A stretch of DNA of 64,000 nucleotides. Origin: Chloroflexota bacterium. Its GTDB lineage: Bacteria; Chloroflexota; UBA11872. Position numbers and translations under genes: made by a program. The DNA lies in NCBI GenBank assembly GCA_022820025.1, contig JAJEGF010000038.1, positions 1-64,000 on the forward strand, written 5' to 3'. The number at the start of each line of letters is the position of its first letter. Within the stretch, counting starts at the first letter, position 1. Shown piece by piece: positions 9,020 to 16,797 of this stretch. A model generated the notes under the pieces. That model had not been told where the DNA came from, ran no database searches, and saw only the letters and a list, made by a program, of their open reading frames with translations.

Positions 9020-9928
9020 CTAGCTGTGCACGACAGTTTCGACCGTGGACAGCGGCAGTCCGGCCGCGCTGGAAGTCACGTGGCCAAACGCCCAGCCAAA
9101 GACCCCGCGCACATCCTCGCGATGATCGTTCCGGCAGGCGGTCTCGGCCTGGTCGCCGAACGTGCGCTGATAGATAGCCACGTTGCCCGCATTGCCCAGG
9201 TGGTTTTCCACGATATCGTTGAGATCCACGCAATCGGTCGGCCACGCCAGGTCTTGCGTTCCTGGATCTGGGGATGGCGCCGTTTGATCGAAGGCCCAAC
9301 TGAACACCGCGCGCACGTCGTCACGGTGGTCGTTCTGGCAGCCCTGCTCGGCCTGGTCGCCAAAGACCCGCTGATAAATGCCGACATTGGCATCGTTGCC
9401 CAGGTGGGCCTCAACGATGTCATTCAGGTCGACGCAGGTCGTCGGCCACTGCTCCGGCGCCGGCGTAGCGGTTGGCGTAGCCGCCGGGGCGGGCGCTGCC
9501 GTTGGCGTAGCTGCCGGCGACGGCGCCGTGGTTGGCGTGGTTACGGTGCCGCCGTGCAACGGCGTGCTGTCCAGCGTCGCCAGGCTCAGTTCAACGTTGC
9601 CGGTGGCCTGGCCGCGCTGCGCCAGCATCCAGGCAATCACGTCCAGGTACTGCCGCTCCGTCAACGACCCCTCGGCGGCCAGCGGCATGGTGGCGCTGGT
9701 GTAGTCGTACAACTCGCGCGTGGAGGCGAACCGCACCAACGTGCCGGGCCCCTTGAGCGGCGTGGCAAACCCATCGTTGCCACTGGATCCGTGGCAGGTG
9801 GCGCATGACTGCTCGAACACGGCCGCGCCGCGCCCGACCTGCGCATCGGTCAACCCAAGCACCGCCCCGGCCGCCAGCAGCATCGCGCTGAGCGCAACGG
9901 CCATCCCCAGGCTCGTGGTTCGTCTCAT
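9020..9928 (-). CDS. exported c-type cytochrome with duplicated C-terminal module
   Basis: A signal peptide or N-terminal anchor (LGMAVALSAMLLAAGAVLG) precedes one haem-binding motif, CATCH, in a cytochrome c domain of about 90 residues. A Thr/Pro/Ala-rich linker of about 45 residues follows. The tail is two near-identical modules of about 55 residues, each with the pattern CVDLNDIVExHLGN, IYQRxFGDQAE, C.NDHR, VFxWAF and two cysteines. I do not recognise this module by name. The start at 9928 is preferred because GAGGGG lies 7 bases upstream; a GTG at 9943 overlapping the previous stop is possible. It probably acts in extracytoplasmic electron transfer, with the repeats as an adhesion or binding part. 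Confidence 0.8.
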   Translation of the reverse strand: MRRTTSLGMAVALSAMLLAAGAVLGLTDAQVGRGAAVFEQSCATCHGSSGNDGFATPLKGPGTLVRFASTRELYDYTSATMPLAAEGSLTERQYLDVIAWMLAQRGQATGNVELSLATLDSTPLHGGTVTTPTTAPSPAATPTAAPAPAATPTATPAPEQWPTTCVDLNDIVEAHLGNDANVGIYQRVFGDQAEQGCQNDHRDDVRAVFSWAFDQTAPSPDPGTQDLAWPTDCVDLNDIVENHLGNAGNVAIYQRTFGDQAETACRNDHREDVRGVFGWAFGHVTSSAAGLPLSTVETVVHS

Positions 9929-9939
9929 GCGGCGGCCCC

Positions 9940-10491
9940 TCACATTCGCGACCGTAATTCGGCGATCAACTGCTCGGGCTCGGCCACGCCCAGCCAGACG
10001 CGGTCCACCCGCAGGAAGGGGAACAACCAGGGGGTCCCCATACGCACGCGCCGGCGCAGCGCCACTTCCACCGCGCGCTCCAGGCGCCCCAGGCTGAACT
10101 CACGCCGGCGATACGAAGGCGAAACGCCATAGCTGGATCTGGGTCGAGCGATCGGCCCGCCGACCAGATCGATGTCGGCGTAGGGTATCGCGGTATCCAC
10201 CAGGAACCCTACCCGCAAGTACAGGTCGTCCGGCCGCAGTTCGACAAATCCATCACTGGCCGCCCGGTAGATCGCCACGATAAAGGGCACCACCGCAAAC
10301 AGGGCCAGCGCCGTGGCCAGGTTGACGGAACGGCCCGGCGAATCCGCCGGATTGCCGACGGCCCGCATGAGCGCAAAGACCCCCAGCAACGCAACGCCGC
10401 CGGCCAGCAAATACAACGCGTTCTTGTCCACGCCGGTGCTCAGCCGCCAGCGGCGGCCGCTCGCGTCCAGCGGGGCCGGCTCAGGCGCCAT
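9940..10491 (-). CDS. membrane protein with bacterial PH-like domain
   Basis: The 183-residue protein has two hydrophobic helices (NALYLLAGGVALLGVFALM and LATALALFAVVPFIVAIY) followed by a beta-rich stretch, VELRPDDLYLRVGFLVDTAI. This resembles the two-helix plus bacterial pleckstrin-homology arrangement. The ATG at 10491 overlaps the 3' end of the double-NUDIX gene by 11 bases. Its own stop abuts the cytochrome gene, so the three look like one transcript. Function is unknown. Confidence 0.6.
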   Translation of the reverse strand: MAPEPAPLDASGRRWRLSTGVDKNALYLLAGGVALLGVFALMRAVGNPADSPGRSVNLATALALFAVVPFIVAIYRAASDGFVELRPDDLYLRVGFLVDTAIPYADIDLVGGPIARPRSSYGVSPSYRRREFSLGRLERAVEVALRRRVRMGTPWLFPFLRVDRVWLGVAEPEQLIAELRSRM

Positions 10492-11431
10492 GCAGACCCT
10501 CCATGCGGTCGATGGCCTGCGTGCCCAGCAGGCGCACGTTGTCGCGAATGTCGGGGCGGCGCAGCGCCTCGCGGTCAAACCACCCCATCCTGCGGTGTTC
10601 GGCGTTCGTGGGTCGAACGGTCCCGTCCACCGGGCGGACAAAGTAGACCAGGTCGACGAGCGCACGGTCATCCCCGATTTCGTGCAGCAGGAGAGTCTCC
10701 GGCGCGGGCAGGACGTGAACCCCCGGCTGGTCGATCACCGGAGCCTCGGCCACGATCTCGATTTCGAACCCCGTCTCCTCCCGCGCTTCGCGGTGCAGCG
10801 CCTCCACCGGGTCTTCGTTGGGCTCGATGTGCCCGCCGAACGGGAGCCACATGCGGAACTTGCGGTGGTTGAACAGCAAAACCTTCCCGTCTCGCACGAG
10901 GTAGCCCGAACTGGTGAACCGTTTGTCGACGGCCGCTTCCATCGGATTGCTGCGTTCGCCCGCGGATTGTACGGACGACGGTGGTCCGGCGTGCTCCATG
11001 CGGTCGATCGCCCGCGCGCCCAGCCGGCGTACGTCGTCGGTAAGGGCGGGATCGCAGAGCGCCTGGCGATCGAACCAGCGCATCTCGCTGTGCTCGGACG
11101 CCGCCAGCCGCTGCACGCCGCCTACCGGACGGACGAAGTAGATGAGGTCAATGTGAACGTGGCCGGGCTCGATGTCCTCCAGCAGGATGGTCTCCGGCGC
11201 CGGCAGGACGTGAAGCCACCGCTGGCGGATCTCGGGCCGCTCGCCCACGACCTCGATGTCGAAGCCGGTCTCCTCGCGCGCCTCGCGATGCAGGGCCTGC
11301 ACCGGATCCTCGCCCGGCTCGATGTGCCCGCCGAACGGGAGCCACATGCGGAGCTTGCGGTGGTTGACCAGCAGGACCCTGTCGTCACGCACCAGGAAGC
11401 CCGTGCTGGTGAAGTGTCTATCGACAGCCAC
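10481..11431 (-). CDS. tandem double-NUDIX hydrolase
   Basis: This 316-residue protein contains two complete NUDIX domains in one chain. The boxes are GHIEPGEDPVQALHREAREE (about residue 35) and GHIEPNEDPVEALHREAREE (about residue 198). Each keeps the G-x5-E-x7-RExxEExG catalytic pattern, so both should bind metal and cleave nucleoside-diphosphate-linked substrates. The halves align end to end (both start FTS-G-LVRD and finish AIDRME), so the gene arose by internal duplication and fusion. The start is a GTG. The substrate is not predictable. Confidence 0.88.
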   Translation of the reverse strand: MAVDRHFTSTGFLVRDDRVLLVNHRKLRMWLPFGGHIEPGEDPVQALHREAREETGFDIEVVGERPEIRQRWLHVLPAPETILLEDIEPGHVHIDLIYFVRPVGGVQRLAASEHSEMRWFDRQALCDPALTDDVRRLGARAIDRMEHAGPPSSVQSAGERSNPMEAAVDKRFTSSGYLVRDGKVLLFNHRKFRMWLPFGGHIEPNEDPVEALHREAREETGFEIEIVAEAPVIDQPGVHVLPAPETLLLHEIGDDRALVDLVYFVRPVDGTVRPTNAEHRRMGWFDREALRRPDIRDNVRLLGTQAIDRMEGLHGA

Positions 11432-11504
11432 GACCTCGGGACGGCGTTCGCGCGCGGATTGTACGGACGGCAGCGGTGGGCCGGGGCCGGCCCACCGGAT
11501 TCCT

Positions 11505-11859
11505 GGTGGAGATGGGGGCGAGTTGAACGCCCCGTCCAGAACCGGTCACCCCGATGCATCTACAGGTTTAGCCGGACGCTTAATGTCTCGCCGTGGCGTC
11601 ACTATCCGGCCGCAACGGCGCACGACCAGCCCGCGTGTCTTGGTCGGTCTATGCGGGCGCCTCGACCGACGCACCCTAGATTCCTTGCGCCCAGAACGCC
11701 CCGCTAGGGACGGGCCGGCTGGACGTCGCGGGGCTTAAGCCGCGAGCGGGAGCTGTTGCTCTTCGCCAGTTACTTGGTTGCCGGGGGGATTTACGAGCTC
11801 CCTGGCAGGCTCGACCTGCAGCATCGGACTTCGGGGCTCTGTCAAAACCCGTCATCCCC
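11505..11859 (-). ncRNA. ssrA: transfer-messenger RNA (tmRNA)
   Basis: On the minus strand the 5' end GGGGATG pairs with CATCTCC near the 3' end to form the alanyl acceptor stem, and the T arm carries GTTCAAC. The 3' terminus ends with an encoded CCA (11507-11505). The tag frame at 11767-11735 reads GEEQQLPLAA then TAA. It ends in the LAA-type degron and lies after the sequence AAGTAACT, where the resume codon is expected. The partner gene smpB lies immediately upstream on the same strand. The RNA is about 355 nt, a normal one-piece tmRNA length. Confidence 0.93.
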
Positions 11860-11871
11860 GAGACGAAGACC

Positions 11872-12363
11872 CTAGCGCACGTAGCGAGCGATTTGCCGCG
11901 CCGCTTCGCGCGCCCGAATCTTCTCCCGATTATCGTACCGTCGCAGCCCGCGCACCAGTCCAATTTCCAGCTTGGCCCAGCCGCGGGCCAGGAACAGCCG
12001 CAGCGGGATGGCAGTCCGGCCCTTGGCGTTGATGTGTCCCGCCAGCATGTCGATCTCCGCTCGGTGCAGGAGCAGGCGGCGCGGCCGGTCGGGATCGTGG
12101 TTGGCCTGCGCCGCCGGCTTGTAGCGCGCGATATGCACGTCACGCAGAAACGCCTCGCCCTCTTCCACGCTGACAAAGCCCTGCGCCAGGCTGACCGAGC
12201 CGTTGCGGATGCTCTTGATCTCCGAGCCGCGTAACTCGATCCCCGCCGTCAGGGTGTCCAACACCTCGTAGTCGCGGCGCGCCCGGCGATTGACGGCCAC
12301 CGTGCGCTGGCCCGACGGGATCGGCCTGGAACCTGCCCGGCGTCTACGCCGTTTTCGAGCCAC
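11872..12363 (-). CDS. smpB: SsrA-binding protein SmpB
   Basis: SmpB carries tmRNA into stalled ribosomes for trans-translation. Family landmarks are AVNRRARRDYEVLDTLTAGI, ELRGSEIKSIRNG (about residue 45) and the basic C-terminal helix (DNREKIRAREAARQIAR). A GTG at 12363 gives about 163 residues, close to the usual 150-160. An in-frame TTG at 12402 would add 13 residues. The N terminus has an unusual basic run, ARKRRRRRAGSR. It is co-oriented with ssrA only 12 bases downstream, so the RNA and its partner may be transcribed together. Confidence 0.93.
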   Translation of the reverse strand: MARKRRRRRAGSRPIPSGQRTVAVNRRARRDYEVLDTLTAGIELRGSEIKSIRNGSVSLAQGFVSVEEGEAFLRDVHIARYKPAAQANHDPDRPRRLLLHRAEIDMLAGHINAKGRTAIPLRLFLARGWAKLEIGLVRGLRRYDNREKIRAREAARQIARYVR

Positions 12364-12449
12364 CTGTATCGTGTGCGCGCTCCGCGCCTGCCAAAAGCCC
12401 AACGGCCTGGCAAGCGCATTCTGCCGTGGCCGTCGGCGTTAGCGGCCGG

Positions 12450-12707
12450 TTAGACCGTCGCGAACCCCCGGGCGGCCGGCGCCTCAACCATGTCGCTCAT
12501 CAGCTTGGGCAGCGCCATCGTGTGACTGCAGGTGCGCCAGCCCTGGAAGAACTCGCAATCGCAGGTCCAGCTACCGTCAGCGTAGGTAATGATGTGACTG
12601 CTGTTGTCGCCGTCGAACCGGACGCGCAGCGACTCAACGTGCACCCGCTCCGGTTCGGTGGCGTATTGATGCGCCTTCTGCACCTTGCTGATCAGGCTGG
12701 ATTGCAC
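12450..12707 (-). CDS. small SWIM zinc-finger protein
   Basis: An 85-residue protein containing TCDCEFFQGWRTCSHTMAL, the CxC...CxH zinc ligand pattern of SWIM domains (about residues 48-63). The rest is a short beta-rich region (VESLRVRFDGDNSSHIITYADGSW). The GTG start at 12707 is fixed by GAGGAGGT 6 bases upstream. SWIM domains bind DNA or proteins and normally sit inside larger proteins such as SWI2/SNF2 helicases, so a free-standing copy of this size is probably a regulator or adaptor. No partner is adjacent. Confidence 0.75.
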   Translation of the reverse strand: MQSSLISKVQKAHQYATEPERVHVESLRVRFDGDNSSHIITYADGSWTCDCEFFQGWRTCSHTMALPKLMSDMVEAPAARGFATV

Positions 12708-12744
12708 CCTGTGACCTCCTCGGCGGCACCGCCGCACTGAAACC

Positions 12745-12771
12745 AAAAACGCCCGGCCGTCCGGGCCGGGC
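12745..12771 (-). terminator. rho-independent terminator after the phosphoesterase gene
   Basis: Read on the minus strand, a G+C-rich stem (GCCCGGCC paired with GGCCGGGC, loop of about 4 bases) is followed by CGTTTTTGG. It lies about 100 bases downstream of the phosphoesterase stop and 37 bases upstream of the SWIM-protein start. It should end the phosphoesterase transcript. Confidence 0.7.
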
Positions 12772-12867
12772 GCCTCACGCCACGCGAACCGACGACCGCC
12801 CCCTCACAGCGCCGATCCTCGGTTCATGCTTCAAGTATAGCCCCGCCCGGCGGCCGGGGCCGTGCCC

Positions 12868-13605
12868 CTAGGAACCGTATTGCAGCCGGAACGCCAGTCG
12901 CTTGGGCAGTCCGGCCGCGAACATGGCGGCCTGGGTGGCGGCGATGTCATACGCCACCCGGTGAAACGTAAAGCGCCCGGTGGCCGGCTCGTAGTGAGCA
13001 TAGGCCGCCCGCGGATCGCCGTCCCGCGGCTGTCCCACGCTGCCGGGATTGAAGATCAGGCGGTCGGCCGCGGGGTCGATGGCGTCCTTGTCATTGGGCA
13101 CGGACGCGGAAAAGGCGCCCACCCCGCGGACGCCCTCGTGCCAGCGAAACGTGATCGGCACGTGCGTGTGACCCACCAGGCACACCTGCGTGCCGAAATA
13201 GCCGAAGTTGATCTCCGCCAGGCGTACGTTGGTCAGGTATTCCCAGAGCGGATCGCGCGGGCTGCCATGGGCCACGTGCACCGAGCCGAAGACCGACGAG
13301 GTCTCCAGCCCCATCAGATACTCGCGGGTCTCGTGCTCCAACGCCGCGTCCGTCCACTGGCAGGCGGCTCGTGCGTCGGCGTTGAAGACTGCTAGGTCGG
13401 CCTGGCCGGTGGAGCCCCAGTCGTGATTGCCCGCCAGCGAACGAAACGGCAGCGATCGCAGCAACTGCACGACTTCGTTGGGATGCGGACCGTAGCCCAC
13501 CAGGTCCCCCAGCGACCAGATCTCGTCCACCGATCCGGCATCCGCCAGCACGGCCTCCAGCGCCGGCAGGTTGCCGTGGACGTCGGCAATGATCAGCACG
13601 CGCAC
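12868..13605 (-). CDS. calcineurin-like metallophosphoesterase (YfcE/MJ0936-like)
   Basis: A 245-residue metal-dependent phosphoesterase. All the di-metal motifs are visible: IADVHGNLPAL (residues 6-16), GDLVGYG, AGNHDW, and VGHTHVP with the two late histidines. Length and motif spacing match the small bacterial phosphodiesterases often annotated as diadenosine tetraphosphatase or YfcE-like proteins. It starts at an ATG with no close upstream partner. The cellular substrate is unknown. Confidence 0.87.
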   Translation of the reverse strand: MRVLIIADVHGNLPALEAVLADAGSVDEIWSLGDLVGYGPHPNEVVQLLRSLPFRSLAGNHDWGSTGQADLAVFNADARAACQWTDAALEHETREYLMGLETSSVFGSVHVAHGSPRDPLWEYLTNVRLAEINFGYFGTQVCLVGHTHVPITFRWHEGVRGVGAFSASVPNDKDAIDPAADRLIFNPGSVGQPRDGDPRAAYAHYEPATGRFTFHRVAYDIAATQAAMFAAGLPKRLAFRLQYGS

Positions 13606-13665
13606 TGGCGGGCCTCCGCTGGCTGCGAACCGGCAGGCGCGCCGGTGTGCGTCATTATGCGGCCG

Positions 13666-14979
13666 TTACCTGCTGGCGGACTCGGACGTCGGTTGCAGAC
13701 CGCGATCCCGCAGGCGGGCCACGAACTGGTCGCCGCGGTCGAATTCGTTGCTGAAGAGCCCGAATGAGGCGCATGCCGGTGACAGCAGCACCGCGTCACC
13801 CGGTCGGGCCAGTGCAAGCGCCCGGTCCACGGCCTCCGCCATGTCGTCCGCGTCCGAGATCCGGCAGCCGGTCAACTGCGGGCGCAACCGGTCGGTCCCG
13901 CGGCCCGGCAGCAGCACCACCCCGCGCAGGCCGTCGGCCGCGCGCAGCCGCTCGGCCAGCGGCGCAAAGTCCAGGCGCTTGTCGGACCCTCCCGCGATCA
14001 GCACCCATGGCCCGGGAATGGCAGCCAGGGCGGCCAGCGCGGCCTCCGGCGTCGTCGCCGTCGTGTCGTTATACGCGCGCACGCCGTCGATGAATCCCAC
14101 CAGGTCCTGCCGCGCCGCCACGCCGCCAAAGCCGCGCACGGCGCGCGCGATCGCGATCTCGTCCACCCCCGCCTGCCGGGCGGCCGCCGCCGCCAGCGCC
14201 AGGTTCGCGCGGTTATGCCGACCCGCCAGGAGCGCGTCGGCCCATCCCGGCGGCTCCTGCTCGGCGTCCGGGCGCACGACGCGTCCCCCGGCCCGCGCCG
14301 CGAACCAGTCCGGCCAGCCCCGCCCCGCTGGAATCACGGCCCAGTCGTCGGCGCGCTGGTTGGCCACCAGCGGCGCCTTGGCCTTGGCGTAGGCCTGCAT
14401 GTCGTCATAGCGGTCCAGGTGGTCGGCCATCAGGTTGGTGACGATGGCGCCGCGCGTGCGCAGCCCGGTGCCCGCCAGCCCTTCCAACTGGGCGCTGGAA
14501 AGCTCCAGCACCACCGTCGATCCGGGCGGGATCTCATGCAATTGCGCAAGCGCCGAGACGCGCATGTTCCCGGCCAGGACCGACCGTTCGCCGCCCGCGG
14601 CCAGCATCGCGTGCAGCGCCGTGGCCGTGGTCGTCTTTCCGCGCGTGCCCGTGACGCCGATCACACGGGCCTGCCGGCACCAGCGCAGAAACAACGTGAA
14701 CTCCATCTCGATGAACGCCCCGGCGTCGCGGGCGGCCTTCAGGTACGGTGAGCCCGCCGGCACGGCCGGATTGCGCACCACGATGTCGGCGCGCTCGAAA
14801 TCGTCCGCATCGTGCCGTCCCAGCACGTAGCGCACGCTCTGTGGTCCCAGGGCGGCCAGGCTGGGCGCCAACTCGACCTCCGAACGCAGGTCCGTCACCA
14901 CCAGGTCGGCTCCGTGCTCGCGCATAAAGCGCGCCACGCCCAGGCCCCCGCGCTGCACGCCCAGGCCCATGACCACCAC
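13666..14979 (-). CDS. murD: UDP-N-acetylmuramoyl-L-alanine--D-glutamate ligase
   Basis: MurD adds D-glutamate to UDP-MurNAc-L-Ala in the cytoplasmic stage of peptidoglycan synthesis. The N-terminal Rossmann-like domain starts VVMGLGVQRGGLGVARF. The ATP loop is IGVTGTRGKTTTATAL (about residue 107) and the central domain has LLAGRHNRANLALA. The C-terminal domain includes AGGSDKRLDF and LLSPACASFGLFSNEFDRG, both typical of MurD. The GTG at 14979 gives 437 residues; homologues usually have a few more at the N terminus, and the in-frame sequence LRGRR lies just upstream. A rarer upstream start is therefore possible. Confidence 0.9.
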   Translation of the reverse strand: MVVMGLGVQRGGLGVARFMREHGADLVVTDLRSEVELAPSLAALGPQSVRYVLGRHDADDFERADIVVRNPAVPAGSPYLKAARDAGAFIEMEFTLFLRWCRQARVIGVTGTRGKTTTATALHAMLAAGGERSVLAGNMRVSALAQLHEIPPGSTVVLELSSAQLEGLAGTGLRTRGAIVTNLMADHLDRYDDMQAYAKAKAPLVANQRADDWAVIPAGRGWPDWFAARAGGRVVRPDAEQEPPGWADALLAGRHNRANLALAAAAARQAGVDEIAIARAVRGFGGVAARQDLVGFIDGVRAYNDTTATTPEAALAALAAIPGPWVLIAGGSDKRLDFAPLAERLRAADGLRGVVLLPGRGTDRLRPQLTGCRISDADDMAEAVDRALALARPGDAVLLSPACASFGLFSNEFDRGDQFVARLRDRGLQPTSESASR

Positions 14980-15250
14980 GCGTCGCCCGCGCAGCGCGCC
15001 AGGATCCTGCGCCCAGGCCGGCTGTGAAGAGTCGTTCAGGTCGATTCCGCCTGTTGATCGAGCGTTAATCGCAGCGACAAACGGTTATGACAACTCGCGC
15101 CGCGAATATCAAGACGTTCGCCCACGCGATCACGAAAGGCCGAACGATCTACGGACGCTTTGTCCGGTTTTTGCAGCAACAAAGATTGCAGTCCCCAGGC
15201 ACTGAAACGAGCCGGCGGCCCGCCCGCTGCGGGCGCTATCAGATTCAGTG

Positions 15251-15278
15251 TTGACGAGAGCCTACCGAGACTTACACT
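15251..15278 (+). promoter_or_regulatory. sigma70-type promoter for the leader RNA and downstream gene
   Basis: TTGACG at 15251-15256 and TACACT at 15273-15278 are separated by 16 bases, a good match to a housekeeping promoter. Transcription would begin near 15285, directly before the hairpins and the terminator described in the next entries. Confidence 0.5.
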
Positions 15279-15335
15279 GGCCCCAGTGCGGCAACGGTTC
15301 GGACGTTGCTGCATAACGGGTTCAGGGAGGACGGT

Positions 15336-15371
15336 TTGATCGTGAGGCGTTGCCACCGTCGTCGCGATTAA
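15336..15371 (+). CDS. candidate leader peptide MIVRRCHRRRD
   Basis: An 11-codon frame starts with TTG and ends with TAA. AGGGAGG (15324-15330) sits 5 bases upstream of the start, an ideal ribosome binding site. Five of the 11 residues are arginine (AGG, CGT, CGT, CGT, CGC). Ten bases after the stop a terminator stem begins. Such a frame with this spacing suggests a control peptide and not a functional product. Confidence 0.35.
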   Translation: MIVRRCHRRRD

Positions 15372-15380
15372 CTGAGACAT

Positions 15381-15403
15381 ACGCTCGCCCCACGGGGCGA
15401 GCG
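15381..15403 (+). terminator. intrinsic terminator of the leader
   Basis: CGCTCGCCCC pairs with GGGCGAGCG around a 3-4 base loop, followed by TTGTTGTGT. It sits between the leader peptide and the next gene, so it would act as an attenuator if that gene is transcribed from the promoter at 15251. Confidence 0.6.
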
Positions 15404-15475
15404 TTGTTGTGTCAAGGGACCGAACCGTCTGCCTGGCGCTACGCAGGGACCACATGCACGGCGGGGAGGCACGGC

Positions 15476-15886
15476 ATGGCATCGGACTGCTCAACGTTTC
15501 ACTCGGCGCTTTCCTGGTACTCAGGCCGACTCTCGGAGAAAAGGCGGTTCCCGCCCGCGGAAGTCAAACGCCACTTGCAGTGGCTGCGCGAATTCGGCGA
15601 GTCGTTCCCCCAGCGCATGGATCCCGCCAACATCGGCCAGCGCGAAGTGGTGCTCTATTTCGCCGAGCACTGCGACGACTTTGGCGACCCGGTCGAGTGG
15701 TATTACCGCTACAAGGCCATCGAGACCTTCTACGAAGACATGTCCTCCGAGTTGGACATGCCCAACAACCAGATCAAGGGCCTGTACGACGAATCCGATC
15801 TCGACCCCGAACTGCTCGAACGGATTCCCGATCGCCCGCGCATGGCTCCGGTGGACTGGTCGCGCGACGAACGCCACATGTACTAG
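15476..15886 (+). CDS. hypothetical protein
   Basis: A 136-residue soluble, acidic protein that I do not recognise. The ATG is preceded by GGGGAGG at 6 bases, which selects it over a longer frame. It is rich in aromatic and charged residues (WYYRYKAIETFYEDMSSEL) and ends in an acidic, Pro-containing tail (DPELLERIPDRPRMAPVDW). The upstream leader suggests regulated expression. panB follows 88 bases later on the same strand and may belong to the same transcript. Confidence 0.65.
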   Translation: MASDCSTFHSALSWYSGRLSEKRRFPPAEVKRHLQWLREFGESFPQRMDPANIGQREVVLYFAEHCDDFGDPVEWYYRYKAIETFYEDMSSELDMPNNQIKGLYDESDLDPELLERIPDRPRMAPVDWSRDERHMY

Positions 15887-15974
15887 CCGGCGGCGCCAGG
15901 CCATCGGCCCGGCGCCGTGCCATTCGGGGCCGCGCGACCATCCGGTCACGTTGCGACGCGCCCGAGTCTGACCG

Positions 15975-16796
15975 TTGACGGTTTCCGAGTTCCGCGCGCG
16001 CAAGGGCGCCGGAGACTCCCTGGTCTGCGTCACCGCCTACGACGCGCCCTTCGCCCGGCTGGCCGAGCGCGCCGGCGTGGATGCGCTTCTGGTTGGCGAC
16101 AGCGTGGGTCGCACGGTGCTCGGGCACGCCAACGAGTTGCCGGTCACCGTCGACGACATCGTGCATCACACCGCCGCCGTGACCCGCGCGGTCACCTCAA
16201 CGCTGGTGATCGCGGACCTTCCCTATATGTCCTATGCCACCGGCGACATCGCCCTCCGAAACGCCGCCCGGCTCTTACAGGCGGGCGGCGCGGACGCTGT
16301 CAAGCTGGAGGGCGGCGCGGAATCCGCGGCCGTGACCGCGGCTCTCACCAGCCGCGGAATCCCCGTGATGGCCCACGTGGGCCTCACGCCGCAGACGGCC
16401 CACGCGCTGGGCGGCTATCGCGTCCAGGGCGTCAGGCTCTCGGCCGCCCAGGCCATCGTGGACGGCGCACGCGCCCAGGCCGACGCGGGCGCTTTCGCCA
16501 TCGTGCTGGAACTCATCCCTGCCGGATTGGCCCGGGCGATAACCGAGCACATGGACATCCCGACCATTGGGATCGGCGCCGGACCCTACTGCGATGGACA
16601 GATTCAGGTGATCTACGACCTATTGGGCTTTGCCGAGACCACCCACCGCCACACGCGCGTCTTCGCCGACGTTGGCGGGATGGTCCAGTCCGCCCTGGCC
16701 GACTACACGCGCGATGTCCGCCGCGGCACGTTCCCCGCGCCCGAACAGAACTTCAAAGGCAACCGCGGCGTGCTGGACCGCCTCAACTTCGACTGA
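15975..16796 (+). CDS. panB: 3-methyl-2-oxobutanoate hydroxymethyltransferase
   Basis: PanB transfers a hydroxymethyl group from methylene-tetrahydrofolate to 2-oxoisovalerate, giving ketopantoate, the first committed step to pantothenate and CoA. Motifs include VCVTAYDAPFARL, LLVGDSVGRTVLGHANELPV (metal-binding Asp), DAVKLEGG (Lys/Glu of the active site), PVMAHVGLTPQ and TIGIGAGPYCDGQIQVIYDL. The 273 residues match the family length. The start is TTG. panC, panD and panE are not in the window. It converges with the chaperonin gene, with almost no intergenic space. Confidence 0.95.
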   Translation: MTVSEFRARKGAGDSLVCVTAYDAPFARLAERAGVDALLVGDSVGRTVLGHANELPVTVDDIVHHTAAVTRAVTSTLVIADLPYMSYATGDIALRNAARLLQAGGADAVKLEGGAESAAVTAALTSRGIPVMAHVGLTPQTAHALGGYRVQGVRLSAAQAIVDGARAQADAGAFAIVLELIPAGLARAITEHMDIPTIGIGAGPYCDGQIQVIYDLLGFAETTHRHTRVFADVGGMVQSALADYTRDVRRGTFPAPEQNFKGNRGVLDRLNFD

Positions 16797-16797
16797 T

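Larger units (their letters stand above)
15285..15410 (+). promoter_or_regulatory. putative transcription attenuator leader with Arg-rich leader peptide
   Basis: The predicted transcript of about 125 nt contains a 9-bp hairpin (15288-15312) and an alternative pairing of GGCAACG (15290-15296) with CGTTGCC (15348-15354). It also holds an 11-codon open frame with its own ribosome binding site and an intrinsic terminator at 15381-15403. This is the layout of ribosome-mediated attenuation. The regulated gene would be the unknown protein starting at 15476. A free-standing small RNA is the main alternative. Confidence 0.4.

Noticed and set aside
11872-12402. Longer SmpB start at the TTG at 12402
   Set aside because: The GTG at 12363 gives the usual SmpB length, and the extra 13 residues are not conserved.
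15036-15494. 152-codon minus-strand frame over the leader region
   Set aside because: It runs antisense to the promoter, leader peptide and terminator and has a Ser/Pro/Arg-rich composition.
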